Shown here in pieces: positions 8,840 to 20,399 of a stretch of 64,000 nucleotides of DNA; the stretch's first letter is position 1, and each line of letters starts with the position of its first letter. Under the pieces are notes generated by a model, which worked only from the letters and a program-made list of their open reading frames with translations, was not told where the DNA came from and searched no databases. The DNA comes from Pimelobacter simplex (GTDB lineage: Bacteria; Actinomycetota; Actinomycetes; Propionibacteriales; Nocardioidaceae), in assembly GCA_016803235.1 (NCBI GenBank), contig JADCLI010000013.1, forward strand, positions 51,866-115,865. Direction: 5' to 3'. A program made the translations under genes and the position numbers.

Positions 8840-8845
8840 GGCTCA

Positions 8846-8866
8846 TACGTTACAGTTCATAACGTA
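8846..8866 (+). promoter_or_regulatory. inverted repeat TACGTTA-N7-TAACGTA, TetR operator
   Basis: TACGTTA (8846-8852) and TAACGTA (8860-8866) form a perfect 7-bp inverted repeat with a 7-bp spacer. It lies in the 27-bp gap between the divergent sulfotransferase and TetR genes and abuts the TetR start codon. Binding there would block both promoters, so this is the probable autoregulatory operator of the TetR protein at 8867. Confidence 0.75.
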
Positions 8867-9463
8867 ATGAAAGCAATGGCATCGGCGACCAAGACTGCGG
8901 GACGGCCACGTGATCGCCGGATCGACGAGGCGGTGCTGGCCGCGACCCGTGAACTGCTCCTCGCGGAGGGGTACGCGGGCCTGTCGCTCACCGCCGTCGC
9001 CACCAGGGCGGGCACCACCACACCTGCGATCTATCGGCGTTGGCCGACCAAGATGCACCTGGTGCACGAGGCGGCGTTCCCCGCCGACCTCGCGTCGGGA
9101 GAAAGCGCCACGGGCGACCTGCGAGCCGACATCCAGGCCGTCGTGGGGGGCACTGCGGCGCTCTTCTCGGACCCTGTCGTCCGGGCCGCGCTGCCGGGTC
9201 TCGTCGGCGACCTGCATGGCCATCCCGCGCTCCACCAGGAGTTGATGGAGCGGCTGTGGGCGACCCGGCTCGACCAGCTGCAGGAACGGCTGGACCACGC
9301 GGCCGATTCACGGCTGGTCCGCGCCGACGCACGGGCCGATCACCTGCTCGGCGTCATTGGCGGCAGCGCCCTCCTCGGTGTGCTCACGCCGAACGGGCAA
9401 GAGCTCGACGACGCGTGGGTGGCCGCCATCACGACCCTCGTCCTGGAAGGAATCACTCCATGA
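8867..9463 (+). CDS. TetR family transcriptional regulator
   Basis: A 198-residue repressor. The N-terminal helix-turn-helix GLSLTAVATRAGTTTPAIYRRW is of typical TetR form; the remainder is the variable ligand domain with a TetR_C-like C-terminal region. The start may be ATG 8867 or ATG 8876; neither has a clear Shine-Dalgarno sequence, so translation may be leaderless. The palindrome 8846-8866 directly abuts the start and suggests autorepression. The stop overlaps the DUF1214 gene (ATGA), making a two-gene operon. Confidence 0.85.
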   Translation: MKAMASATKTAGRPRDRRIDEAVLAATRELLLAEGYAGLSLTAVATRAGTTTPAIYRRWPTKMHLVHEAAFPADLASGESATGDLRADIQAVVGGTAALFSDPVVRAALPGLVGDLHGHPALHQELMERLWATRLDQLQERLDHAADSRLVRADARADHLLGVIGGSALLGVLTPNGQELDDAWVAAITTLVLEGITP

Positions 9464-10614
9464 ACCCGAACAACTGGCAGTCCACCGAGGCCTGGCACGA
9501 ACTGCTGGCCGGCCTGGGTGAGCTCGAGAAGACCTTCCTCGAAGGCGACCGAGCCGTCGATGGTGAGTCTGCGGTCGTCGACGGCTACCGAATGCTCACG
9601 ACCACCCTCGGCGTCGGCCTCGACACCTATCTCTACGCCGAGCGGAGCCGACCGGACTTCATCCAGACCGTGACACCCTTCCGCCGGGACCGGCGCTGGG
9701 GCGGCGACAACACCGACGCGTGGTACTCCTACGCGCCGATCGACCCACGACGGTCCTACGTCGTCTCGGGCAACCGCGGCGACAGCGTCTACTTCTCGCT
9801 CACCGTCTACAACGAGCCGTCCCCGGGAGCTTGGTCCGACCGCGTGATCGGTGTGCTCAACGACTCCGACCTCGACTTCGACGCCGACGGCAACTTCCGC
9901 CTGCTGCTGGCGCCGGAGCGGCCCGCGGACGGGGAGGGTCCGTGCATCGTCCTGGCCGACGACGCGGCGGTCGCATTCACGCGCGACTACCAGTCCGACG
10001 CGCTCCGCGGGCGGCCGGTGACCTGGCGCATCGAGGCGGTCGAACCGCCCGAGCCCATCGTCAAGAGCGATGCGGCGACCGCGGCTGCCCTCCGATCGGT
10101 ACTCACCTGGCTGCGCACCATGACGGCCATCGTCCCGACCCGGCTCGGGGAGCGGGTCGAAGCCGACCGCCTGGAGCTCGGCCACAACGTGTCCGAGGTG
10201 GCGAACGCGTTCGCTGAGCCCTACCAGGTGCCGGACTTCAACTTCGGATGGTCGGCCACGGATGCCTGCTACTCCTTCGGCAGCTACGACCTCGCGGCCG
10301 ACGAAGCGCTCGTCGTGACCCATCGGCCGCCACGCTGCCGGTTCTGGAACATCAACATCTGGAACCAGTTCATGGCCGGCCACACCGCAACCGACGGGCG
10401 CACGTCGATCAACATGAGCACCGCGCAACCCAACGCCGACGGCACAGTGACCGTCGTCATCGCGCGCACGCAACTGGACCACCCCAACGCCATCTCGACC
10501 CTCGGCCAGCCTCGCGGGAGCCTTGCCTTCCGATGGTTCCTCGCTGACTCGGTCCCGCAGCGCCCCGTCGTACGCCTGGTCCGTGCGGGTGATGCGCCGT
10601 CTGATCTCGCCTGA
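9460..10614 (+). CDS. DUF1214 domain protein
   Basis: A 384-residue protein of unknown function. ATG 9460 overlaps the TetR stop and has GGAAGG about 9 bp upstream. The C-terminal part (FWNINIWNQFMAGH..., ending WFLADSVPQRPVVRLVR) matches the DUF1214 pattern, which often occurs with DUF1254. The middle segment PRRSYVVSGNRGDSVYFSLTVYNE also fits this family. No signal peptide is seen. Co-transcription with TetR and divergence from a sulfotransferase suggest one regulated function, but no reaction is known. Confidence 0.75.
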   Translation: MNPNNWQSTEAWHELLAGLGELEKTFLEGDRAVDGESAVVDGYRMLTTTLGVGLDTYLYAERSRPDFIQTVTPFRRDRRWGGDNTDAWYSYAPIDPRRSYVVSGNRGDSVYFSLTVYNEPSPGAWSDRVIGVLNDSDLDFDADGNFRLLLAPERPADGEGPCIVLADDAAVAFTRDYQSDALRGRPVTWRIEAVEPPEPIVKSDAATAAALRSVLTWLRTMTAIVPTRLGERVEADRLELGHNVSEVANAFAEPYQVPDFNFGWSATDACYSFGSYDLAADEALVVTHRPPRCRFWNINIWNQFMAGHTATDGRTSINMSTAQPNADGTVTVVIARTQLDHPNAISTLGQPRGSLAFRWFLADSVPQRPVVRLVRAGDAPSDLA

Positions 10615-10808
10615 CGCAGTTGGCAGACGCATGCCCCAAATGCACCACGCCGCCTGGCCTCGGCCACGCAACTCCCCGGATGTCGTTGTCGATGGCGCAA
10701 GATGTCTGCTGAGAGCCGACGACGGGGAGCGGAGAGCAACCGCGTTCGGCTCAACTTCGGCTCAGATGGGCCGCGGCGAGGACAATCTGCGTTTCGGGTC
10801 GACCGGTG
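10615..10808. other. intergenic region left of the tRNA scar
   Basis: This 194-bp stretch follows the DUF1214 gene. No integrase remnant, D-arm or tRNA 5' half was recognised. If the tRNA fragment is an attachment site, this is the terminal non-coding part of the inserted element. Confidence 0.4.
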
Positions 10809-10849
10809 TACGGATCAGAAGGTTTGGGGTTCGAATCCCTACAGGCGCG
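10809..10849 (+). other. 3' half of tRNA-Arg(ACG): probable attachment site (att) of an integrated element
   Basis: From TACGGATCAGA onward the sequence reads as the 3' part of a tRNA-Arg(ACG): anticodon-loop end, 3' anticodon stem TCAGA (10815-10819), variable loop AGGTT, T-arm TGGGG-TTCGAAT-CCCTA (10825-10841), acceptor strand CAGGCGC (10842-10848) and discriminator G. The upstream bases do not supply a D-arm, a 5' anticodon stem or the matching acceptor GCGCCTG, so no functional tRNA is encoded. Site-specific integration into a tRNA leaves exactly such a 3' duplication at the distal end of the element. The native-looking terminator that follows suggests the chromosome continues to the right and the element lies to the left. 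Confidence 0.75.
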
Positions 10850-10867
10850 CGAGCGAGGTCACTCGCG

Positions 10868-10895
10868 AAAGCCCACGTCCCAGGACGTGGGCTTT
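10868..10895 (+). terminator. perfect 13-bp hairpin downstream of the tRNA fragment
   Basis: AAAGCCCACGTCC (10868-10880) pairs perfectly with 10883-10895, with a 2-base centre, followed by CTGAATTTC. The position, 18 bp after the tRNA 3' end, is that of a native tRNA terminator. Confidence 0.75.
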
Positions 10896-10930
10896 CTGAA
10901 TTTCAGTGGGGCCTTCGCGAGTGCGCGAAG

Positions 10931-10966
10931 ACGAAGCGCAGGTCAGCACGCTGACCTGCGCTTCGT
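10931..10966. terminator. perfect 17-bp hairpin between the tRNA scar and ptsH
   Basis: The arms 10931-10947 and 10950-10966 are perfect complements around a 2-base centre. The hairpin lies about 40 bp beyond the ptsH stop on the minus strand and likely terminates the fructose operon, while also blocking read-through from the left. Confidence 0.75.
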
Positions 10967-11007
10967 GTTCTCTGCCGCTGCGGAGGCAGGCCGTCAGCAG
11001 GACACCG

Positions 11008-11274
11008 TCAGGCGTCGAGGTCCTGGGCGACCAGCGCGGCGATGGCCTCGACCGCGGCGTCGTCGTCGCCGGAGACCTCGACGGTGTCACCCTTGGCGGC
11101 GCCGAGGGTCATGATCATCAGGGCCGAGCTCGCCTCGACGGGCTCGTCCCCGGGGATGGCGAGGAAGACGTCGTGGCCGGCCTCGGCCAGCTCGTCGGCC
11201 TTCTCGGCGATGATCGATGCGGGGCGGGTGTGCAGGCCGACGGCGGAGCCGACGACGACGGAGTGCACGGGCAT
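11008..11274 (-). CDS. ptsH: HPr phosphocarrier protein
   Basis: An 88-residue cytoplasmic phosphocarrier that receives phosphate from enzyme I and passes it to PTS EIIA domains. The active histidine is His15 in GLHTRPAS. AGGAGG precedes ATG 11274. The Ser46 region (SSALMIMTLGA) is present. It is the last gene of the minus-strand fruR-fruK-fruA-ptsH unit and terminates before a strong hairpin. The length and motif leave little doubt. Confidence 0.95.
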   Translation of the reverse strand: MPVHSVVVGSAVGLHTRPASIIAEKADELAEAGHDVFLAIPGDEPVEASSALMIMTLGAAKGDTVEVSGDDDAAVEAIAALVAQDLDA

Positions 11275-11303
11275 GGTGGTTCCTCCTGGGTGTGGGTGGA
11301 CGG

Positions 11304-13346
11304 TCAGACGGTCTCGAGCGAGGCGGTCTCGAGGGCGGCGTCGCTCGTGCGAGCAGTGCTCTTCAGCGCGAGGACGGCGATGGCGGCCACGGCTACGCCG
11401 GCGGCGAGGGCGACGCCGAAGCCGAGGATGTTGTCGACGGCGAAGAGCACGAAGATGCCGCCGTGCGGAGCCCGGAGCGAGACGTCGAAGGCCTCGGCCA
11501 GTCCGCCGGTGACGGCGCTGCCGAGCATGACCGAGGGGATCACGCGCAGCGGGTCGGCCGCCGCGAACGGGATCGCGCCCTCGGTGATGAAGGAGGCGCC
11601 CATCAGCCACGCCGCCTTGCCGTTCTCGCGCTCGGCGACGGTGAAGAGGCCGGGACGCACGACCGTGGCGAGGGCGAGCGCGATCGGCGGCACCATCCCG
11701 GCGAGCATGACCGCCGCCATGACCTTGAGCTGGGGCGCGTCGGTGGCGGTGGCAGCGGCAGCGAGTCCGGTCGTGGCGAAGCCGTAGGCGACCTTGTTGA
11801 GCGGACCGCCCATGTCGAAGGCCATCATCAGGCCCAGGATGGCGCCGAGCAGGATCGCCGAGCCGCCCTGCAGCGAGTTGAGGCCGTCGTTGAGATTGGT
11901 CATCAAGCTCCCCAGCGGGCGGGCCAGGAACACGAACATCACCAGGCCGGCGACGAGGGTGGTGGCCAGGGGGATCACCAGCACGGGCATCAGGCCTCGG
12001 GCCCAGGCCGGGACCGGACGGCTGGCGATCCAGTGCGCGATGAGTCCGGCGAGCACGCCGCCGACGATGCCGCCGAGGAAGCCGGCGCCGATCAGCCCGG
12101 CGACCGCGCCCATCACGAACCCGGGGGCGATGCCGGGACGGTCCGCGATGGCGAACGCGATGTAGCCGGCCAGGGCCGGGACCAGGAACCCGAAGGACAA
12201 CGCCCCGAGCTTGAAGAGCAGCGCACCGAGGTACAGGGCGAGTCCGCTGTCGCCGAGCGCGTGCACGCCGTAGTCGGACACGTGCGGCAGGTTCGTGATG
12301 CTGGAGCTCGAGATCACCGCGTCGGCCGTGGACGTCCCGGAGTCGTCGAACGGAAGGGCGACGTCGTACCCACCCAGCAGGAAGCCGATGGCGATCAGCA
12401 GGCCGCCGGCGGCGACGAACGGGATCATGTACGAGACGCCGGTCATCAGCACGCGACGCACCCGGGCTCCCCAGCCCTCCGCGGCCTCGGCCGCGTGCGG
12501 GGCGTCGTGGTGTCCGGAGACCCGCGGAGCGGCCGGGTCGTCGGCGCTGCGCAGGGCTTCGCCGATCAGGTCGTCGGCCGCGTCGACGGCCTTCTTGACC
12601 CCTGAGGTCACGACGGGGAGACCGGCGAAGCGGCCCTTGTCCCTGACCCCGACGTCGGCGGCGAGGATGACCGCCGACGCCGAGGCGATGGTGGCGGCGG
12701 CGAGCGGGGTGGAGCCCGCCGACCCTTGGGTCTCGACGTGGATGTCCACGCCGGCCTTCTCGGCCGCGACCTTGAGGGCCTCGGCCGCGAGGTAGGTGTG
12801 CGCGATGCCGGTCGGGCATGCCGTCACCGCGACCAGGCTGCGTCGTACGGCGGCCGGCGCGGCCACCGGCGCAGCGGCGGGAGCAGGGGGCGCGGGCGGG
12901 GTGAGGGCACCCTCGACGAGCGCGGCCGCCTCGGCCGCGGTGCTGGAGGAACGGAGCGCAGCGGAGAACTCGGGCTTGATCAACGCCTTCGCCAGCTTGG
13001 TCAAGATGGCCAGGTGGTTCGCGTCGCCGCCCTCGGGCACGGCGATCAGGAAGGCGAGGTCGGCGGGCCCGTCCTTGGCGCCGAAGTCGACGCCCGGGGC
13101 GAGGCGCAGCAGGGCCAGGGTCGGTTCGGCCACCGCAGCGGTGCGGCAGTGGGGGATGGCGATGCCGCCCTTGAGCCCGGTCGGCGCCGTCGCCTCCCGG
13201 GCCAGCGCGTCGGCGACGAGCGTGTCGGTGTCCGTCGTCCGGCCGGCCGCGGCGACGAGGTCGGCAAGGGCCCGGATCACGGCTTCCTTGTCGGTGCCGG
13301 GTGCGACGTCGAGCCGCACGAGGTCGGACGTGATGAGCTGGGTCAT
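11304..13346 (-). CDS. fruA: fructose PTS transporter, fused EIIA-EIIB-EIIC
   Basis: A 680-residue membrane transporter that imports fructose as fructose 1-phosphate. The EIIA domain (1-150) carries the phospho-histidine His66 in GIAIPHCRT. A Pro/Ala linker leads to EIIB, with phospho-cysteine Cys177 in VTACPTGIAHT. From ~290 the EIIC domain has many membrane segments and the MSYMIPFVAAGG-type fructose EIIC start (here GVSYMIPFVAAGG). The domain order is that of actinobacterial FruA. The start overlaps the fruK stop by four bases, so the two are co-translated. ptsH follows 29 bp downstream. Confidence 0.95.
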   Translation of the reverse strand: MTQLITSDLVRLDVAPGTDKEAVIRALADLVAAAGRTTDTDTLVADALAREATAPTGLKGGIAIPHCRTAAVAEPTLALLRLAPGVDFGAKDGPADLAFLIAVPEGGDANHLAILTKLAKALIKPEFSAALRSSSTAAEAAALVEGALTPPAPPAPAAAPVAAPAAVRRSLVAVTACPTGIAHTYLAAEALKVAAEKAGVDIHVETQGSAGSTPLAAATIASASAVILAADVGVRDKGRFAGLPVVTSGVKKAVDAADDLIGEALRSADDPAAPRVSGHHDAPHAAEAAEGWGARVRRVLMTGVSYMIPFVAAGGLLIAIGFLLGGYDVALPFDDSGTSTADAVISSSSITNLPHVSDYGVHALGDSGLALYLGALLFKLGALSFGFLVPALAGYIAFAIADRPGIAPGFVMGAVAGLIGAGFLGGIVGGVLAGLIAHWIASRPVPAWARGLMPVLVIPLATTLVAGLVMFVFLARPLGSLMTNLNDGLNSLQGGSAILLGAILGLMMAFDMGGPLNKVAYGFATTGLAAAATATDAPQLKVMAAVMLAGMVPPIALALATVVRPGLFTVAERENGKAAWLMGASFITEGAIPFAAADPLRVIPSVMLGSAVTGGLAEAFDVSLRAPHGGIFVLFAVDNILGFGVALAAGVAVAAIAVLALKSTARTSDAALETASLETV

Positions 13347-14311
13347 CGGAGTGCTCCTTCGGTGGGGTCGAGGGACCGCACGGAGACCAGCTCCGGGTGG
13401 ACCTGTGACGGGGTGGGGATGGTCGTGCCCGGGAGCTCGGCCGCAGCGCTGCCGTAGGCGACGGCGAGCGCAAGTCGTTGCTCGGGGGCCAGCTGTCGCA
13501 GGTCCCCGAGGAGGTAGCCGAAGAGGCTGGAGTCACCGGCGCCCACCGTGCTCACGACGGTGGTCGGCGGTGGGGTGGCGTGCCACGTGCCCGCCTCGGT
13601 CACGAGGACGGCGCCTGCTCCGCCGAGCGTGACGAGCACGGTGTCGACGCCGCGGTCGAGCAGCTCGCGGGCCGCCCGGGCCGCGACGGCGGGATCGTCC
13701 TCGAGGTCGGCCGCCTCGTGGCCGGTGAGGGAGGCGAGCTCCTGTGCGTTCGGCTTGAGCAGGTGTGGTGCCGACCCGGGGGTGAGCCGGTCGACGAGGA
13801 TGCGCAGGGGTTCGTCGCTGGTGTCCACCGCGATCCGCGCCGGGGTCCGGCCGAGGCCGGCGGCCAGGCCGGCGTACCAGTCGTCAGGAGTGCCCGGCGG
13901 CAGGGACCCGGCCAGCACGACCCACTCCGCCCGGGCCGCTGCGGTGAGCAGTGCCTGCTCGAGAGCGGTGAGGAGCTCGTGGCTGGCCGGGCCGGCGGTG
14001 CTGTTGACCTTGGTGGTCGTCCCGTCGGCCTCGCTGATCGTGACGTTGGTGCGGATTGCGCCCGCGGGCCCGACGGCCTGCGCCGGCACGCCGGCAGCGA
14101 CGAGCTCGTGCACGAAGGGGTCGTCGGCGTCCGCCGGGAAGATCGCGAGCGTCGGGCCGCCGGCCGCGGCTGCTGCGCGGGAGATGTTGATGCCCTTGCC
14201 GCCCGCCTGCGCGTCCGCCCGGTCGGCGCGGAGCACGGCACCGCGCTCGAGCCGGCCGGCGAGGGTCACCGTGAGGTCGACGCTCGGATGGGCGGTGAGG
14301 GTGGTGATCAT
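13343..14311 (-). CDS. fruK: 1-phosphofructokinase
   Basis: A 322-residue PfkB-family sugar kinase converting fructose 1-phosphate to fructose 1,6-bisphosphate. The N-terminal substrate motif GGKGINIS is at 37-44 and the C-terminal catalytic motif VGAGDSS at 256-262, with Asp260 as the base. Overlaps of four bases with both fruR upstream and fruA downstream indicate one operon. The context (DeoR regulator, fructose EIIABC) makes 1-phosphofructokinase more likely than tagatose-6-phosphate kinase. Confidence 0.93.
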   Translation of the reverse strand: MITTLTAHPSVDLTVTLAGRLERGAVLRADRADAQAGGKGINISRAAAAAGGPTLAIFPADADDPFVHELVAAGVPAQAVGPAGAIRTNVTISEADGTTTKVNSTAGPASHELLTALEQALLTAAARAEWVVLAGSLPPGTPDDWYAGLAAGLGRTPARIAVDTSDEPLRILVDRLTPGSAPHLLKPNAQELASLTGHEAADLEDDPAVAARAARELLDRGVDTVLVTLGGAGAVLVTEAGTWHATPPPTTVVSTVGAGDSSLFGYLLGDLRQLAPEQRLALAVAYGSAAAELPGTTIPTPSQVHPELVSVRSLDPTEGALR

Positions 14312-15075
14312 GCGACGACCACCTCGGGGCCGGCGGCGGCGAGGCGGGAGCGTTGGCCGGCGTCCGCGCCGCCGTCGGTGACGAGGACGTCGACCTCGTC
14401 GAGCGCGGCGAACCGGACCGTGGCCTCGTGGTCGATCTTGGAGGAGTCGGCCAGTACGACGACGCGCCGGCCGGCGTTGACCATCGCCCGCTTGACGGCC
14501 GCCTCGTCGGGGTCGGGGGTCGAGCAGCCGTGCCCGACGGCGACGGCGTTGGTGCCGAGGAAGGCGACGTCGGCGCGGAACGCGTCGAGGGCCCCGACGG
14601 TGCCGGCGCCGACGGCGGCGTGGGTGGTCGGACGGACGCGGCCGGGCAACAGATGCAGCTCGATGTGGGGAAGTCCGGCGAGGCGGGCTGCGACCGGGAT
14701 GGCGTGCGTGACCACGACCAGGTGGCGGTCGCGGGGGAGGAGTCCGGCCAGCCGGGCGGTGGTGGTGCCCGCGTCCAGCAGGACGGTTCCCCCTGCCGGG
14801 GGGAGCAGGTCGAGCGCGGCCTGCGCGATCGCGTCCTTCTCGTCGACCCGCGCGGTGTCGCGGTCGGCGAGGGCCGCCTCCATCACGGCCAGCGAGTCCG
14901 CAGGGACCGCGCCGCCGTGGACCCGGCGCACGAGGCCGGCTCGCTCGAGCAGGGACAGGTCGCGGCGCACGGTCTCCGTCGTCACCGCGAACTCGCCGGC
15001 CAGGTCGGCGACGGACGCTCGCCCACGGTCCTGCAGGAGCCGGGTCATGGCCTGCTGACGCTCCTCGGCGTACAT
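14308..15075 (-). CDS. fruR: DeoR-family repressor of the fructose operon
   Basis: A 255-residue regulator. ATG 15075 was chosen because AGGAGGTCCCC stands directly before it and the protein then begins MYAEERQQAMTRLL, a standard DeoR start. The N-terminal helix-turn-helix includes TTETVRRDLSLLERAGLVRRVHGGA. The C-terminal sugar-phosphate sensor domain has LDAGTTTARLA and ADSSKID. It leads the fru operon and faces ptsI. The likely effector is fructose 1-phosphate (family knowledge). The AT-rich divergent region with a CGAATCT direct repeat is its probable operator. Confidence 0.88.
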   Translation of the reverse strand: MYAEERQQAMTRLLQDRGRASVADLAGEFAVTTETVRRDLSLLERAGLVRRVHGGAVPADSLAVMEAALADRDTARVDEKDAIAQAALDLLPPAGGTVLLDAGTTTARLAGLLPRDRHLVVVTHAIPVAARLAGLPHIELHLLPGRVRPTTHAAVGAGTVGALDAFRADVAFLGTNAVAVGHGCSTPDPDEAAVKRAMVNAGRRVVVLADSSKIDHEATVRFAALDEVDVLVTDGGADAGQRSRLAAAGPEVVVA

Positions 15076-15159
15076 GGGGACCTCCTTCGCATCGAATCTT
15101 TGTTTCTGTTGTTTTATCCCCGAATCTGTTGACTGTCTAGGGGTCTGTGTGGCTAATTT
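15076..15159. promoter_or_regulatory. divergent fruR/ptsI promoter with direct repeats
   Basis: This 84-bp gap is markedly AT-rich. CGAATCT occurs at 15093-15099 and again at 15121-15127, each followed by a TTG-containing tract. TTGACT at 15129-15134 and TAATTT at 15154-15159 could be -35/-10-like elements but are spaced 19 bp apart and end at the ptsI start, so this pairing is doubtful. The repeats are the best candidate for FruR binding, giving joint control of the fru operon and ptsI. Confidence 0.55.
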
Positions 15160-18540
<3,381 letters not shown>

Positions 18541-18607
18541 GGGCCCCCGGCCCTTCACACTCGCGCGGAGGCCGTGTCAAGGCCGGATCCTAGGGTTCTG
18601 GCTGCCC

Positions 18608-18647
18608 GGGTACGGCGACGATCATCCCCCCGAGACTCGCCGTACCC
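18608..18647 (+). terminator. hairpin between the phosphatase and the methylase gene
   Basis: GGGTACGGCGA (18608-18618) pairs perfectly with TCGCCGTACCC (18637-18647), with an 18-base loop. It lies in the 181-bp gap after the phosphatase and likely ends the gap transcript. Confidence 0.6.
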
Positions 18648-18721
18648 GTGCCCGCCGCGCGGTGTGGGGCCGCGCGGCCCGGGTCCCGCGGTGGGTGATG
18701 GCGGGCACGTAGGGTCGAGCC

Positions 18722-19771
18722 GTGCTCAAGTACCTGGGTTCCAAGCGGACCCTGGTCCCCGTGCTCGGCGCCATCGCCGAGGCGGTGGGGGCCGCGACCG
18801 CGGTCGACCTGTTCACGGGTACGACGCGGGTCGCGCAGGAGCTCAAGCGGCGGGGCCTGGTCGTGACGGCGACCGACCTGGCGACCTACAGCCAGGTGCT
18901 CAGCGACTGCTACATCGCGACCGACGCACGCGACGTCGACCTCCAGGAGCTCGACAACGAGCTCAAGCGGCTCGCGGCGCTGCCGGGGGAGCCGGGCTAC
19001 TTCACCGAGACCTTCTGCGTGAAGTCCCGGTTCTTCCAGCCGAAGAACGGCGAGCGGGTGGACGCGATCCGCAACGCGCTGGAGGCCGACCACCGGGGCA
19101 CCCCGCTCTACCCGATCCTGCTGACCGCCCTGATGCAGGCGGCCGACCGGGTCGACTCGACGACCGGGATGCAGATGGCCTACCTCAAGCAGTGGGCACC
19201 GCGGTCCCACAACGACCTGGCGCTGCGGCGGCCGGAGCTCCTCCCCGGACGGGGTACGACGATCGGGGGCGACGCGATGCGGACGGTCGACGCGCTGCCC
19301 GCGGTCGACCTGATGTACCTCGACCCGCCGTACAACCAGCACCGCTACTTCACGAACTACCACATCTGGGAGACCCTCGTCCGCTGGGACGCACCGGAGC
19401 ACTACGGGGTCGCGTGCAAGCGGATCGACAGCCGCGACCCGGGGACGAGGAGCGTCTTCAACGCGCAGCGCGAGATGCCCGCGGCCCTCGCCGACCTGGT
19501 CGGGCGCGCCCGGGCCGAGGTCGTCGTCGTGTCCTACAACGACGAGTCGTGGATCACCGCCGAGCAGATGATGGACTCGCTGCGCGACGCCGGGCACCAA
19601 GACGTGCGGATGCTCGCCTTCGACAGCAAGCGGTACGTCGGCGCGCAGATCGGCATCCACAGCCCCTCGGGCAAGAAGGTCGGGACCGTGTCGCGGCTGC
19701 GCAACGTGGAGCACGTCTTCGTCGCCGGACCGACGGAGAAGGTCGAGGCCGCCATGGCCGCGGCGCAATAA
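18722..19771 (+). CDS. D12-class DNA adenine methylase
   Basis: A 349-residue predicted N6-adenine methyltransferase. The AdoMet-binding start is KYLGSKRTLVPVL with DLFTGTTRVAQELKRRG (motif I). The catalytic motif IV is DPPYN at residues 201-205 followed by QHRYFTNYHIWETL. No restriction endonuclease is adjacent, so it is an orphan methylase, perhaps a regulatory or housekeeping type. GTG 18722 begins directly at the conserved N-terminus. Its stop overlaps the next gene's ATG (TAATG). The target sequence cannot be inferred. Confidence 0.85.
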   Translation: MLKYLGSKRTLVPVLGAIAEAVGAATAVDLFTGTTRVAQELKRRGLVVTATDLATYSQVLSDCYIATDARDVDLQELDNELKRLAALPGEPGYFTETFCVKSRFFQPKNGERVDAIRNALEADHRGTPLYPILLTALMQAADRVDSTTGMQMAYLKQWAPRSHNDLALRRPELLPGRGTTIGGDAMRTVDALPAVDLMYLDPPYNQHRYFTNYHIWETLVRWDAPEHYGVACKRIDSRDPGTRSVFNAQREMPAALADLVGRARAEVVVVSYNDESWITAEQMMDSLRDAGHQDVRMLAFDSKRYVGAQIGIHSPSGKKVGTVSRLRNVEHVFVAGPTEKVEAAMAAAQ

Positions 19772-20349
19772 TGCGCCCCATGCTCTCGATCCGCCGGCCT
19801 GCCCTCCTCGTCGCGGCGACCCTCCTCGTGCTCACCACCGGCTGCTCCTCGGACGGTGACGGCACGGACGCCGGCGGTGCGAAGGCGACCGCGGCCCCGA
19901 CCACGCCACCGCGGACCGCGCCGGCGCCCACGATCGACGCCGAGCTCAGCGCCGGCCCCCAGGGGAGGGCGATCGAGGCGTGGGCGGCGGCGTACGCGCG
20001 GGCGATCAACGAGGGCGACCACGCCTTCGCAGGTGTGGCCGACGTGCCCGCGGTCCGGGAGTGGATGGAGCGCCATGCCGCGCCCGAGTGGGGCCGCTAC
20101 TTCCCCGGCCCGCTGCCGGTCGCGCAGCTGGGGATGCGCCCGTCCGGTACGACGGAGCGCGAGGTCGAGGCCTGCGTCCTGGTGTCCGGGTGGAGCCAGG
20201 AGTCGCGCACGGTCCGTCGGACCCGCTCCCGCGACGTCGTCGGCATGACCTTCCGGCTGGCCTCCTCCGCCGGCGGGTGGCGGGTCGAGCGGATCACCAG
20301 TGCCACGATCGACTGCAGGGGAGTCGTGCCGCCGGCCAGGAATTGGTGA
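19771..20349 (+). CDS. lipoprotein of unknown function
   Basis: A 192-residue lipoprotein; ATG 19771 or ATG 19780. The signal peptide ends in the lipobox LTTGC, followed by a Thr/Pro/Ala-rich linker and a C-terminal domain beginning IEAWAAAYARAINEGDHAFAGVADVP and ending with ITSATIDC. The helix then beta layout suggests an NTF2-like or DUF6318-type extracytoplasmic domain, but this is weak. It overlaps the methylase stop and is probably co-transcribed, although the functions look unrelated. Confidence 0.7.
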   Translation: MRPMLSIRRPALLVAATLLVLTTGCSSDGDGTDAGGAKATAAPTTPPRTAPAPTIDAELSAGPQGRAIEAWAAAYARAINEGDHAFAGVADVPAVREWMERHAAPEWGRYFPGPLPVAQLGMRPSGTTEREVEACVLVSGWSQESRTVRRTRSRDVVGMTFRLASSAGGWRVERITSATIDCRGVVPPARNW

Positions 20350-20399
20350 GGGCCGCTTTTGAGACGGCTCGGCACAACTTCCCCGGATCGCCGGACACG

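Noticed and set aside
10740-10849. Intact tRNA-Arg gene
   Set aside because: Only the 3' half fits; no D-arm, 5' anticodon stem or acceptor partner GCGCCTG is found upstream within a tRNA length.
10702-10899. Open frame across the tRNA fragment and its terminator
   Set aside because: It is a chance frame through the tRNA 3' half and a perfect hairpin; coding would not explain these structures.
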